Positions 24,251 to 37,231 of a stretch of DNA of 64,000 bases are shown here, in pieces. This DNA comes from Dichetophora obliterata (lineage: Eukaryota; Arthropoda; Insecta; Diptera; Sciomyzidae). The stretch spans positions 266,105,299 through 266,169,298 of the forward strand of contig OY986435.1 of assembly GCA_963920525.1 (NCBI GenBank). Reading direction: 5' to 3'. Each line of letters starts with the position of its first letter. Position 1 is the first letter of the stretch. The notes beneath the pieces are model-generated. The model had not been told where the DNA came from, made no database searches, and worked only from the letters and a program-made list of their open reading frames with translations. The translations under genes and the position numbers were made by a program.

Positions 24251-24770
24251 TCTACCAATATATGCACCATCATAAATTTTTTGATGAATTTATAAAATAT
24301 TTATAATAAACACATAATTACATTTATTTACAGAAGGATTACTTTTACAGAAGGGAATGGATTAAATTCACTTTAAGAAAATGAGAGAAGCTAGAGAGGA
24401 GTTAATATAACGCTACTATTGTTTCTATTTGTTCTTCTATTTGAAATTAAGCTTCTTTCTTTTTCTGCTTCATTTGAGGCGTCTGGCTTTTCTCAGTCCT
24501 TTCTTCTTTCTGGTAGATTCTTTAAATCTACCAATATATGCACCATCATAAATTTTTTGATGAATTTATAAAATATTTATAATAAACACATAATTACATT
24601 TATTTACAGAAGGATTAATTTTACAGAAGGGAATGGATTAAATTCACTTTAAGAAAATGAGAGAAGCTAGAGAGGAGTTAATATAACGCTACTATTGTTT
24701 CTATTTGTTCTTCCATTTGAAATTAAGCTTCTTTCTTTTTCTGCTTCATTTGAGGCGTCTGGCTTTTCTC
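24251..24770 (+). repeat. tandem duplication, about 275-bp unit
   Basis: The sequence starting ATCTACCAATATATGCACCA at 24251 is repeated almost base for base from 24526. Homology runs about 245 bp, to GGCGTCTGGCTTTTCTC (24494 and 24770), with very few differences. The roughly 30-bp link at 24495-24525 is unique. The high identity implies a recent duplication, or an assembly duplication. No ORF with family features is present. Confidence 0.85.
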
Positions 24771-25225
24771 AAATACAAAAGGATGCTTCACCTACAAACT
24801 ATTAAATTAGTCATCACTTACAAAATAGTATTTTCTTTTTTTTTCTGTATTATTTTTGAGACATTCCTCATCTGTTCTTTCATTAAACATTTCTGAATTC
24901 ATGTAAGTGAAAACATTTAACTTTCTTACAAGAAATAGCACCACTCAAACAGAGATTTCAAATTTGAACTTTATTCACACCTAAGTTGAGAAACCCCTCA
25001 AATGTCAAAAAGTAGGAGTGGAGTATTTTAGTAGGAGTGGAGTATTCACACCACCCATTATCTAAGAGAAATATTATAATTTTATTAATTTAATCAATTT
25101 ATACGTAAATTAATTTACCACAATAATTAAATCGTCTGCACTTTATTTTATTTATTTATTTTATTTTATTTTACATCTTAGGACATTAAGATAATATATT
25201 CCTGTAAAGCTGCCCTAACGACATA
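24771..25225. other. gene-free AT-rich stretch
   Basis: No gene is visible. It includes a short local duplication of TAGTAGGAGTGGAGTATT near 25010-25050 and a TTTAT-rich run near 25140-25175. Confidence 0.4.
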
Positions 25226-25454
25226 CCCCCTTATTCATAAACCCAGTTTAACGGCTGCGTAGCTAAAAGCAGATTTTAAACAAGATTATTCGTTGCTTAA
25301 ATGTTGTTAAATGTTAAGCAAATCAGTTGTTTAAATGTAGAAATCTATTGAATAAGGTGATAGAAGGCTTTAAACAACATTAGTCGTCTTGCCCAATATA
25401 AGACACCACAATCAAATCAAAAGTTTAAATGTTGAAATCTATTGAATAAGGGGG
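25226..25454. repeat. MITE with CCCCCTTATTCA ends
   Basis: 229 bp. The left end is CCCCCTTATTCATAAACCCA and the right end on the other strand is CCCCCTTATTCAATAGATTT. It is flanked by ATA on both sides (25223-25225 and 25455-25457), consistent with a 3-bp duplication. Internal copies of GTTTAAATGTnGAAATCTATTGAATAAGG occur near 25330 and 25425. Confidence 0.7.
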
Positions 25455-25978
25455 ATAGTGTATTAACAAAGTTGTGTGAAGATAAATATTTAAACAAAAT
25501 AAAATTTTATGTAATAAGCTTATACTAACAAAATTTAACAAAATTTAATGAACTGTTTCACAAATGTAGTTTTTCTTTTTCGTAAACTTTTTCTTTTAGT
25601 AAAAATGGAATGCATTGCTAAAAATAATGAAAAATGCCCTCTATTTTTCAATAAAAAAAAACAAGAAAAAAAATTAAATTTTTAATTACTAAGTTACACA
25701 ATTACTTAACTACTTAATTATTTCATTACCCAATTTAACCACAATAAAAAATGTGTAACGTTCAAAAAAATAAAATTATTAACTGTTACTTTAAAAATAA
25801 GATATTTGAGATGACGTTGGCCTTTTTTCTAAACTTATTTTATTTGCAATTTTTTGTTCCCTTAGAATTTCGAGGTGCGATCGACTATTTCACAGAAATA
25901 TTTAAAGTTCAAGTGTTAGTCTCACAAGAACTTCCCTTTTTAGTAACGTCCGAATGCAGGATGTTATTATTATTATAA

Positions 25979-27107
25979 CCCACCGGAAAAAAAGAATCAA
26001 TTGTGTATGAAAAAAGAATCAATTCACTTTTCCAACTATTGATTCTAGAATTGATTATTTTTAACACTGTGATGTCCTACAAAAAGTAGTACATTCTTTT
26101 CTGCCTTCCACTTGAATCACTGCTGAAATCGATTCTTTTATTCGCTTATAAAATGCATTCTTTTAAATGAAAAAAGTATGTATTTTTTAAATATAAGAAT
26201 AGTATGAATCGCTAAGAAGCCCTTTTGGAATAGAAATACATGAATGAATTCCATAATGCATAGGTTTGTATGGCAGAATTGAAAATCTTTTATTCTTTTT
26301 TAAATAATTAATAAAAAATTATATTATAATAATTCAAATTATTAGGTAATTTGAAAGAACAAATAATATTTAGACAGAGGAGATTTAGATTATAATAATA
26401 CTTTAGATTATATTTATTGCAAAAATATTGATGTTTATGATGTAGGTTGTTCCTTCGGTTTTGCTTTGAATGTATTCTTATAGTATTTACATTTTGACTT
26501 GCGTATAGCTTCCTTCATATCTTTTTGGGACTGTTCCTGGTCGTATCCTTCCTTGCAAATGCACTCTGCATTTAAAAAAACATTAAGAAATGATTTAAAC
26601 AAGTAAAGAGCAATGGTTTTCCATAACTTACCAAACATTACATTATTAAAACTTTCGAGCCTTCTGAAGCAGTTTGTTCCTTCAACGCTGACAAATCAAA
26701 CAGAAAGTAAAATTTTTAAGAAACGCGTGAAAGGAAAACAACAGAACAATCGTTTTTTTTAAATATTTGGCAAAAACAAAAACATCAACAACAAACAGAA
26801 AATACAAATCATAACAGATTGATTCTTTTTTCGCTTATAGCAGAATTGTTTCAGAATCAATTCGTTTTTCACTTACCATAAAAGCAAGAAAGGAATCTAA
26901 GAACATTTACTTTATTATAAATTGTTATATACTTCATAATCGATTCCTGCAGCAATAAAAACGAATCAGTAAATTTTTTGTTTATTGATTCCAATTCATA
27001 GGTTTTGCTTTAAATTTATATATTCTTTGGAATACATTCTAAAATACATCACAAGAATCCATTCAATTCCTGATTTTTTACGAATTAATTCTCATTTTCC
27101 CGGTGGG
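25979..27107 (-). mobile_element. CCCACCGG-ended DNA element with remnant exons
   Basis: The left end is CCCACCGGAAAAAAAGAATC and the right end on the other strand is CCCACCGGGAAAATGAGAAT. Many GAATC/GATTC words lie near both ends. The length is 1129 bp, too short for a full transposase. Two putative minus-strand exons with good splice sites survive inside (26435-26687). This fits an internally deleted copy of a larger DNA transposon. The target duplication is not resolved and the superfamily is unknown. Confidence 0.7.
26435..26687 (-). pseudogene. C-terminal remnant of a transposon-encoded protein, two exons
   Basis: Minus strand: a candidate exon at 26687-26632 follows the acceptor TTTGATTTGTCAG and ends at the donor G|GTAAGTTATGG. 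The next acceptor TTTTTTAAATGCAG opens exon 26565-26435. The phases agree and give a continuous frame of about 61 residues, including VEGTNCFRRLESFNNVMF and then ECICKEGYDQEQSQKDMKEA, ending in a lysine-rich tail and a stop. The N-terminal remainder is absent, as expected of an internal deletion. I do not recognise the family. Exon calls are inference. Confidence 0.45.
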
Positions 27108-27467
27108 AAATTAAATTCATGAAGAGCTATTTAACCAGATACATCTTAATTGAAAAACTATAAATAAAATTTGCCAAATGAAGGAAAAATGTATCATATA
27201 TAGTTCGTGTATAAAATGTTAAATCTGCCACATTTTATTTCAATCTACCACACTTTTTGAGTCCAATCTGCCACTAAAAATGTTTTTTAAGTCCGTGCAC
27301 TGCCTGTTGCAGTCAATGTGTATCGGCTATAAAGACACAATTTTGCTTTCACTCTGTAACGTATTGAACACAGCCATGCAAGGAAATATATGTGCTGGCA
27401 GATTTCGGGAATTGTTTTTAATAAAGATTAGTATCTGTGTAGTTGATCTATTTAGTGATTAATTAAC
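27108..27467 (+). promoter_or_regulatory. 5' flank of alpha-mannosidase II
   Basis: About 360 bp between the end of the CCCACCGG element and the start codon. It must contain the promoter and/or 5' UTR unless an upstream non-coding exon exists. No clear TATA or Inr could be singled out. The ORF at 27280-27462 ends just before the start codon in another frame and is not credible. Confidence 0.35.
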
Positions 27468-30400
27468 ATGGTTCGCATACGTCGCAAATTCGCTCTATTA
27501 CTTAGTGGAGTTTGTGGGGTAGTCTTTCTATCTTTGTACTTTGTTATCAACTACTCGATACCAGTGGACAGAAAGGTAGTACGACTGATCATTTGTATGA
27601 ACTCGCTTAGATCTTAGAGTTTGTGGTTTTGCAACAATTTGTTCTCTGTTTCTTTTGTAAGCCAAATTTCAGTAATATTGAAACCAAATTGCAGCAACTT
27701 GAGAATGGACTTGAAAGCCACAGAAAAGAGATGCTGCAGCTTAAAAGCAAACTGGCAACTGTGCAAGAACAGCAGCAGAAACAAAAGCCGCCGAATAAAA
27801 TAACTGAACAAGAGTTGGTTAATGAAGAAATTATAGATGAGAATGCGTTATCAAGAGGCTTTGAGACACAGTGCTCAATTGATGGCTTGAGTGTTCCGCA
27901 CCCAACAATACAGGCAAGTTCTAATTTACGCATATCCTTTCGGAAATAATATCCATGATAATTAATTGTGAACTATTCTTTGAAAATTTACATGATTTTA
28001 ATTGTCAGCTACTTATATCTAAGTTTTTGTGTACAAATTCAGATGTTAGAGCTCTATAAACAGATGAATTTCTCTGATGTGGATGGAGGTGTCTGGAAAC
28101 AGGGCTGGAATATCAAATACGACCCACTGCAGTACAGTGATCATCGCAAACTTAAAGTATTTGTTGTGCCACACTCTCACAACGATCCAGGTTGGATAAA
28201 AACCTTTGACGACTACTACGAGCATGACACGAAACACATTCTGTCCAATGCTTTGCGACATCTTCGTGAAAATCCGGATATGAAATTTATATGGGCGGAA
28301 ATTTCATATTTTTCCCGTTTCTACGAAGGTGTTGGTGACATATCAAAGCGAGAATTGAAAAAGTATGTCATGTTATAGCAACTTTTTGGGAAGAGTATAT
28401 AAACGGCTTGATTTTTTCAGATTGGTTCAAAATCGGCAATTGGAGTTCGTAACCGGGGGCTGGGTTATGCCAGATGAAGCCAACTCACATTGGCTGAGCT
28501 TAATTTTGCAGCTGACAGAAGGTCAAACGTGGCTTAAGCAGCATTTAAATGTTACACCCACGTCATCGTGGGCAATCGATCCATTCGGTCATAGTCCCAC
28601 AATACCGTACATTCTACAAAAATCTGGATTTAAAAATCATCTAATTCAGCGTACGCACTATTCAGTTAAGAAGCAACTGGCGCTGAATAAAGAGCTGGAA
28701 TTTCATTGGCGTCAAATATGGGGTGAGTAAGTAGGATTTTAGTAAATTTTTTGTAATTTGTAATTGTAATTTATTTATTTATTTAGCTTCTTCGCTATTT
28801 ATAGAAACAGTAAATTTTTTACTTAAACTAAACTTATTCTAACAGGGTTTATTTAATTTATTCTACCAGCTTTTTTGTTCTCCTCATCCTTTCCTTGTTT
28901 TGGTGTTCGAAGATATGCCAATCAAAGTGGGCGTAATCCGCCCAAATGATTGACATGAATTCAAGTACACGTCAAAAAGAAAAGGGGAGAAGAGAAGAAA
29001 AGAAGAAAAGGGAACTTACATACTAACATATTTTTGTTTTCCGAATTCTTTCCGTATTCTTTATATACATTACAAGTTTTCTCTTAAATATATTACTATT
29101 AACCTCATTTTTTAAGCTATTGGGCAAACTGTTAAATAAATTTAAACCTTTATGCCATAAACTGTTTTGTGCTCCACTCTTTGGAAAGTACCCTACTCTG
29201 AAATCTGAATTATTCCTTTAACTATAGAGTTGTACATCCGCAACATAAACTATCTGACAACTTAAGTTTTTTGGGAGCAAATTATGTTTGATTTTAAATA
29301 TAAATAATATCACATTCAACAAAGTTCTTTCGTTGATTGACAACCAGAATAAAATATCCAACATATATCTTACTTCCTTAATTAGTTGGTGCCATGTTGG
29401 CAACCGTATGTCGGTCTTGGCTTCATATAAGAATTTGCGCTAGCCATTTCTGTCTTTCGCTTGCTGACGCCAGTTGGAAATTCAAAGCTTCGTCAGGTTG
29501 TCCTCTACTTGGTCTTTCCAACGAAGATGCGATCGTCCTATTCTGCGTTGACCGCCGCTGGTTACCGAAACGAATGTTTTCTTCACTGGAGCATCGTCTA
29601 TCATGCGCTGAACATGACCAAGCCAGCTAAGCCGCTCGATTTTAATGCGCTTGACTATGTCGATGTCAGCGTACAGCTGATACAGTTCATCATTCCATCG
29701 TATTCGGTACTCGCCATTGGCGCAGATTCGTCCGTAGATCTTACGAAGAATCTTTCTCTCGTCGAGAGAGGGCTCTGCTTCTCAATTGCCTACTGAGCCC
29801 AAAGTAACACCTGTTGGCAAGAGATATTCTTCGTTTGATCTCAATGCTGATGTCGTTGGTTGAGTTTATGCTGGATTCCAGATAAACGAAGTCCTTCACA
29901 ACCTCGAAGGAGTTATTGTCAACGGTAACGTGGGTTCCAAGACGTTAGTACTGTTTGTTTGTTGACAACAAGTATTTCGTCTTATCTGCATTCACTGCCA
30001 GACCCATTCGACTTGACACTCTTTCTAATCTGGAAAATGCTGCACTGACTTCGCGCGATTTATGGCCAATGATATCGATGTCATCAGCATACGCAAGCAG
30101 CATAACACTCTTGTAGAATATTGTGCCACTACTTCTCAGATCAGCAGCTCGGATGATCTTTTCCATCATTAGGTTGAAAAAGTCGCACGATAAGGAATCA
30201 CCTTGTCTAAAACCTCGTTTGGTAACAAATGGTGGGGAGAGGTCCTTCCCGATTTCAACTGCGCTGCTGGTGTTGCTCAATGTCATCCTGCAAAGTCGTA
30301 TTTTTTTTGCAGGAATACCAAATTCAGACATGGTGGAGTACAGGTGCTTCCTTATTGGGCTGTCGAAGGCGGCTTTGTAGTCGACAAAAAGATGGTAGGT

Positions 30401-33400
30401 GTCGACTTGTTTTTCTTGAGTGTTCTCCAAGATTTTTCGTAGCGTGAAAATCTAGTCGATGGTGGAATTTCCAGGTCTGAAGCCACACGGAAAAGGTCCG
30501 ATCAGTTCGTTTACAATGGGCTTCAACCTTTCACATAAAACGCTCGTCAGGACCTTATATGCGATATTAAGAAGGCTTATCCCACGGTAATTGCCACAAA
30601 TAAAGGGATTGCCCTTCTTGTGGATTGGGCAGAGCACACTGAGATTCCATTCGTTCGGAATGCATTCTTCGGACCATATTCTGCAAAGAAGCTCGTGAAC
30701 GCATTTAAATAGATCTTCGCCTCCATTCTTAAACAGCTCAGCAGGTAAGCCATCAGCTCTCGCGGCTTTGTTATTTTTAAGCCGAGCTATAGCTGTCAGA
30801 ACTTCATCATAGTCGGGCAGCGGAACCTCGACGCTGTCATCCGTAATTGGGGTTTCCGGAATATCATCTAGAAGCTTAGAGAAGTGTTCCCTCCATAACG
30901 TCTGTATACACTGGACATCTGTCACTTGATTCCCGTTTTCATCCTTGCAGGAAGAGGCCCCGGTTTTAAAAACATCGGCAAGGCGTCTTATTTTTTCGAA
31001 AAATTTTCGGGCCTCATTCTGCCTCTCATCGACGTCTAGCTTTCTCTGTGTAGGGTTGCGTATTTTCTTAGCTGCGCACAGACGTGTACGGATCTTGGCT
31101 GCAACAAGATAGTAATCCTAGTCAATGTTTGCACCGCGGATCGTGCGTACATCCAATACACTTGAAGAGTGCCTTCCGTCGATCAAAACGTGATCAATTT
31201 GATTTTTGGTTTTTTGATCAGGGAACATAAAGGTGGCTTTATGAATATTGAGATGCTTGAATCTAGTGCTACTTACGACCATGTTTCGTGCTGCGGCGAA
31301 GTCAATCAGCCTCATTCTGTTATCGGAGGTGTTGTCGTGGAGGCTGAACTTTCCGACTGTTGGACCAAATATATTTTCCTTGAAGTCGTTCGTTCACAGG
31401 TGTGAATCGCAGGACGTGGGGCCGTAGTCTCTTGCCACTCGTGCTTCTTCGCATGGCGCTGCAGTAGATATCACAGGGTGCATGCCGAATGCAACCCTGT
31501 CCCATCCATCGCATTTCTTGGATAGCAGTAATATCAGCTTTGCATCTTTCCAAGACATCAGTCAGTCGGATAGAAGCACCTTCCCAATTAAGGGTTTGGA
31601 CATTCCAGGTGCATATCCGTAAATCATTATTAGTTTTTCGTTTGCGGAAGTCGTCATCAGATTTAGGGATCAGTTTTCTTCTATTCTTATTAGTTTTCAT
31701 TGAAATGGGTTTTACGGGTGGGCTTCAAACCCGACGCTCAACCTATTTTAAGCCTAGGGAGGCCCGCCGCTCAGATTAGCCGCCAAACTAACGGTTGTCA
31801 GTTTGACGTTGCCGACTGAGGCGATTTCACAAGGATTATGCTGGCCTCGCCAGGTTAAGGCAGTTAGACATGTTACCCTGTAAAGGTTCCCCCCGGTTTC
31901 TCATATACCTTATATGTGTTAAAAAACCAAGAATGATAGAATAATAGATTGCGCAGATCGTAAAAATAATTGTCTACGATTTGCGCAATTCGTCATGATA
32001 GCCTTACGATATGAACTTACGATATGAGATTGTTGTCAATTAATGAAAACAAATATGAAACTAGTCTGTAAGCAGTGCAATAAAACTTTTAATATAATAG
32101 ACTTAACAAATATTTCCACCGTTTTATATTAAAATATGAATAAAGAATTATGGAAGAGCGCTGCGCATATAATTTTCGTGCTAGTTTTTTTGTTTTTCTT
32201 TTGGTTTTAAAGCAAGTTGGAATGAAACCAACACTGGCAAAAAATTCAAGAATCAAACTTCGTCTAGCCTGACGTCGTGATCGTAAAAATATTTTTATCG
32301 TAGCTATTAGAAAAGTAAACAACATGACGGACCTGCGCTATACGTAATCCTTTTATCTATCATTCTTGTTAAAAAACCACATCTTAATATACATCTCATT
32401 CCTCTATTTTGCAGTTTTTGTAGTCTTTCTGTCATTTGCAATGATCCTAAAAACGAAATTGTTGAACAATATTCAAAATGTGGCTTAATCATGACCTTAT
32501 ATATTTGTATTGCACATCTAAATGATACTTTTTGCGTATTCTTTGGAAAAATCCAATTTTTTTTTGTCTATATTCTTGCTTATGTAATTAATATGTAGAT
32601 CAAATCTCAACTGATTATCTAGCATAATACCCAAGTATTTAATTTCTTTTACATATTCAATTTCTTCACCGTTTTATTGTTACAGCAATTTTATTGTTGG
32701 ATCCACCATTAATTATAATAGCCTTTGTTTTATTTGTATTAAAATAAAGTTTGTTCATTATAAGGTACTTTCCAACATTTTCTAAATCAGAGTTAAGATG
32801 ACTAATACAATGACTAATACATATCGATACTCCCAACGTATAAGTTGGTAACTCGAAAATCGTAGTTTTGAGTTATCACCATTTAAGTGTTGTTTTCGTT
32901 ATAAAAATAAAACCAAAAGCAAATTTTCCATACAGGTTTCTGCTTATTGTAGAAGAAATGAATGTCTGTCTACTATTAAATCACTGTATTTCCTAAAAAC
33001 ATATTTTATGAGATATTTAGAATTTAAACTTGTTACTTGGACAAAATAAATGCATGAAAGTTGTTCCTTAAGTAACCAACTTGTCTTCTGCAACATTATT
33101 ATTTTTGTGGTTGCATGTTCAGATACAAACATTTTAAAAGATTTTTTTTAAATTAAATGTTTGGTATTAAGACTTACAAACATATTGCATGGAAAAAAAG
33201 CTATCAGTGATTTGTAACTGAGTTTACAATTATATGGAATGAACTTATAGAAAAACAGAAAACCTCACCTTTAAACAAAATAATTAAACAAACAAATAAT
33301 TAAAATAAACAAATATTTATTTAAAAATAGAACTTAAAAAATCACATTATTCATTGGAAAACATTAAAAAAATCACATTATTCATTGTAAAACATTAAAA

Positions 33401-36400
33401 TAGAAAAATAAACAAAAATTTTTGCTTAAAAAGAATCCTCGTCATTGTTTTCGGAACTGCTAGACTCCATGTTTTCACCCTTAAGATTTTTATAAAATCC
33501 ATGGTATAGTTTTGGAATATAATTTCCTTCGCATAGGCTTACTAAATCTTTTTTCTTTTTTTCGGATATTGGTAAAGGACTATTGAAAAGCTTTGGAACA
33601 TATGTATTGTATGGATTTTCAACAATTTTTGTTCTTCCACGTTTGATAGTGGATTTTGGTGGCTCATAAAGTTTGTACTCTTGGTAATCTTTTTCGCGGA
33701 AGTCATATTTAAATAACATTATAAAGGGATTATTTTTATTAAAACGTATCTCTCTTATCTTACTTATATATATTTTTGGTGTCTTATTAAAATTTATCTT
33801 TTTAGAAAATTCTTCGAAATTCTGAAAGTCGTCAATAACCATTTCAATTGCCCTGTAAGGCTTACCAGAAACCTTGGCGTTGCGAATTATTGAGTACCAT
33901 TGCATCGGAACAAACACAGTTTTCCCCTTTTTAAATGCTGCAAATTTTCTTTTATAATATAAAGCACTGACATCAGCATTAGGGCAAGTTAAAATTTTTT
34001 GGAAGTCGTAACATGCACATACAACTCTTCCATTACTCTCCACAGCACATTTCTTGTCATCATCTTTAAGTTTTCGTGCTTCGTCTTTGAAAAATAAGTG
34101 GAGGTCCTGCTCCTCCTTAGCATTTGCTTTTTCCACCTCATTCAAATTTTCAAAAGAAGTGCATGTGTTACACTGGTCCGCTTTTGGCGAAAAGAACGAA
34201 ATGTTAAACTCGGTATTAAAAATATCTCGATATTGCCGAAGAGTTGCCTTTTGTAACTCTGCATTTTCAAAGCATTTTTCCTCGTACAACCTGTACATTT
34301 TAGCACAGTTTAAGCCTTCTGCGTTGATGTATAATTTAGACGACCGCTTTCGAGTGTAATGCGACTCTACTTGTGGAAACGATTTGATGTGCTCTATAAC
34401 ATTTTGTTTTATTTTTTGTGACAGTTCATTCACTGTTCTTTTAAATTTTCCTCTCATATCTGGTGACAAATACCCAAAGTCTTTATTTGTTTTGGATTGT
34501 GCTGTGTCTACCCATTTCCACGTAATTCCGAGTGTATCAAGAAACATTTTTGAACAAACCTCTTGATCTTTACCTGAGGAATCTAAAGGTAGAAAATATT
34601 TCCTTGAACATGTTCGCCGTTGGTAAACTTGGCCTAGTTTCATTGATTTTTTGTCAGTGGATTTTGAATGTTTTGAAATAAAATTCCATTGTCCTTGTTT
34701 GTCGCCAATTTTCCAAAAATTTTCAAACAAAAACCGACGTTTGTCGTTTGAAAAAAAGCTGCTACATTTTTTTCGGCACTGCTCACCACATCCAATCTTG
34801 AGCTTTTTTGGCTCTACAAGGTTACCTTTTGCATTCACGTAACTCTCACCTGTATTGCACAGTTGCTTAGCTATATTGCGATTCCACTCCTTCGGGAAAG
34901 CTAGTCTCTTCTTTCCTACATTTTTTTTACATGATGCTGCTCGAGTTTTTGGAGTAATTGGACTGAACTCCGGGCTTAACTTATCATCACTTTCAGTTAG
35001 ATCCACGGAATCCCCTGCAACAGATGGCTCATAGCTAGAATCGTCGTTTGTGTCAAAGTCTATATATATCAAAAATGTTAGTCCCATTAAAGAAAATTTT
35101 CCATCGATGCTTTATCTTACCACTTGCCGAATAAATGTTTGAGTTTCCTGCTGCATCCGAGTTTGTAAGCGACGCAATTGGTTCCATTAAATCACCGTTA
35201 TCCCCTTCTTTTACTAATTGTGTACCTGGCAATAAGTTAACAACTTTGGAGACACTTGAGTCGGCTGTAAAATCACATTCTTTTGAAGTTATTTTATTTG
35301 TGTCTCTGTCATAGCCTATTCAATTTATTAATTGTTATTGAAAAATATTAGTGAAATAAAACCAAATTACTTTTTTTTTGCGAAGCCATTGCCAGCATTT
35401 TCTTTGCAATCGACATTATTCACATTGATGGTGGACACTTTGATTCAAAAGTCAACAACTGATAACAAATGTCAATTTTCCCGCCAAGCAAACCCAGTAA
35501 AAAAAACGCAAGACCGCAAACCCAGTAAACAAAATTCCATGAAAAATGTTGGCAACTGTATTTGCTAACATGAATTAAGCAAAATATTTCAGCATTAGGT
35601 TGGTATTTATGACTTCCAACCATAGTTTTTTTCAGGAAAAATCGCCTATAACTTTGTACATGAAGTTGCCAACGCAAACTGTTTTTTTTTCCCCATGCAT
35701 AAGTTGGTAAATAAAATAATCAACAGAAAGAAATAAAACTGTTTTTGCAATATATTTTTAACTGCAGGTGCCAAGTTTTTGCATGAAGACCTCACACAAA
35801 TATACCAAAGTTGTAACATTTAAAATAGCTGTCAATCCCTCAAATTTTTAGCTACAGATTCAAAAAATTGCCCGCACATGGAATCCAATGTGGAGATACA
35901 GATAAACACTGTCCCTTTTAAAGTTGGTATCTCGAGCTATCAGCGTATACGTTGGGAGTATCGATATAATACATACAGTAAATAAGTTCTTTCGTACAGG
36001 AAAACGAGTAACCGGTGGCAGGTTATATTGAGAATATGACCCGAAAAACAATTTCATATTTTGTGTCAATAAAGTATCTGATATATGTCCGGTGCCCGTG
36101 TCGGTAAATGTTGGACCTCTGCACCGAAAGAAATGCTATTTCTGGAACACCTTTGGCAGGCACAATGTACGAACGAAGACCGATTTAGGCACTCGTCAGT
36201 TTATTGTGTCCGAATATAGTCGCTTGTTTTTGAACACTTTATTGACATAATACAGACTTACTACGGTACTATTTCAGGTACCTTTCAAGGTACTTGTTGG
36301 GTATCTTTCGGGTACATTATAGTTAAGACTCAGACCAGTTTCGATACATATCAGCAACTTAATTGACACAATATATACATTTTTTTCTCGGGTCCTGTTC

Positions 36401-37172
36401 GCTGAAGCTCGTTTGCATTTGGCTTAATATCAATGTGCGATTAATTTTTTTTTTCATAAACTTCGTTACTACTCGTAGTTTTTAAAAATAAAATTGAGTC
36501 CGATGCTCTGGACTTTTGTGCCTGAGTAGTTTGGTAGGGACATAAATTGTTTCTCGGGTGAGGTAGTGTTACTAATACAGGGGCCGAAATATAATGCGAT
36601 GCGAAAAGCAAATGCGATTCGAAAACAAAATAACACCATGTAAATATGTACATGAATTAAGATTACTAAATGGCAGTAACTTCTACCTCTGCTTTAAAAT
36701 GCTGTTTTTGTCTGTATTGAATTTGAACTAATCCAAAATTTGTCAAAATATTATGTAAATACATGATATGATTTTGTTTTCGAATCGCATTACAGAGTAA
36801 GTAATCCAGCAGATTCATTTGGAAGTCTTACACGTGTGTCTGTATACATGTTTTATTCAGAATGATTGCACAAATCACAAACGACTTAATGAAGAGCTCG
36901 ACGTGATCATTGGCGCAGAAAATGTTATACAATTTTCGAATTCGATGGTGTGAAGGATCATTTTCACCGTATAAGCAACGAAATATCTAAAAAAAGTATT
37001 TCAAGCTATTCCACAAAGGTATTGAAGAAGAGGCCAGCCTAAGAAAAGACGGAGAATAGATGTGGAAATAGCCTTATATCATGAGTATTGTTAAAAGTAA
37101 GGACAAATTTAAATCGAAGAAAGCGAAAGCAAATCATTACGGCATCAATTGTTCAACACGAACTCTGATGGT

Positions 37173-37231
<59 letters not shown>

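Larger units (their letters stand above)
29060..32790 (-). mobile_element. jockey/CR1-like LINE, 3' part, split by insertions
   Basis: The minus-strand fragments read in order. Near 32780-32490 is sequence like [16 protein letters not shown] and LHINYISKN (frame broken). 32492-32378 gives [14 protein letters not shown] and [15 protein letters not shown]. 29403-29218 gives [20 protein letters not shown] and FKIKHNLLP. 29130-29060 gives [16 protein letters not shown] and [11 protein letters not shown]. These are the usual motifs after the reverse-transcriptase core in jockey/CR1 LINEs. The body is interrupted by the 441-bp MITE (31928-32368) and the RTE-like element (about 29400-31905). The upstream endonuclease and RT core are not in the window. 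Confidence 0.75.
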
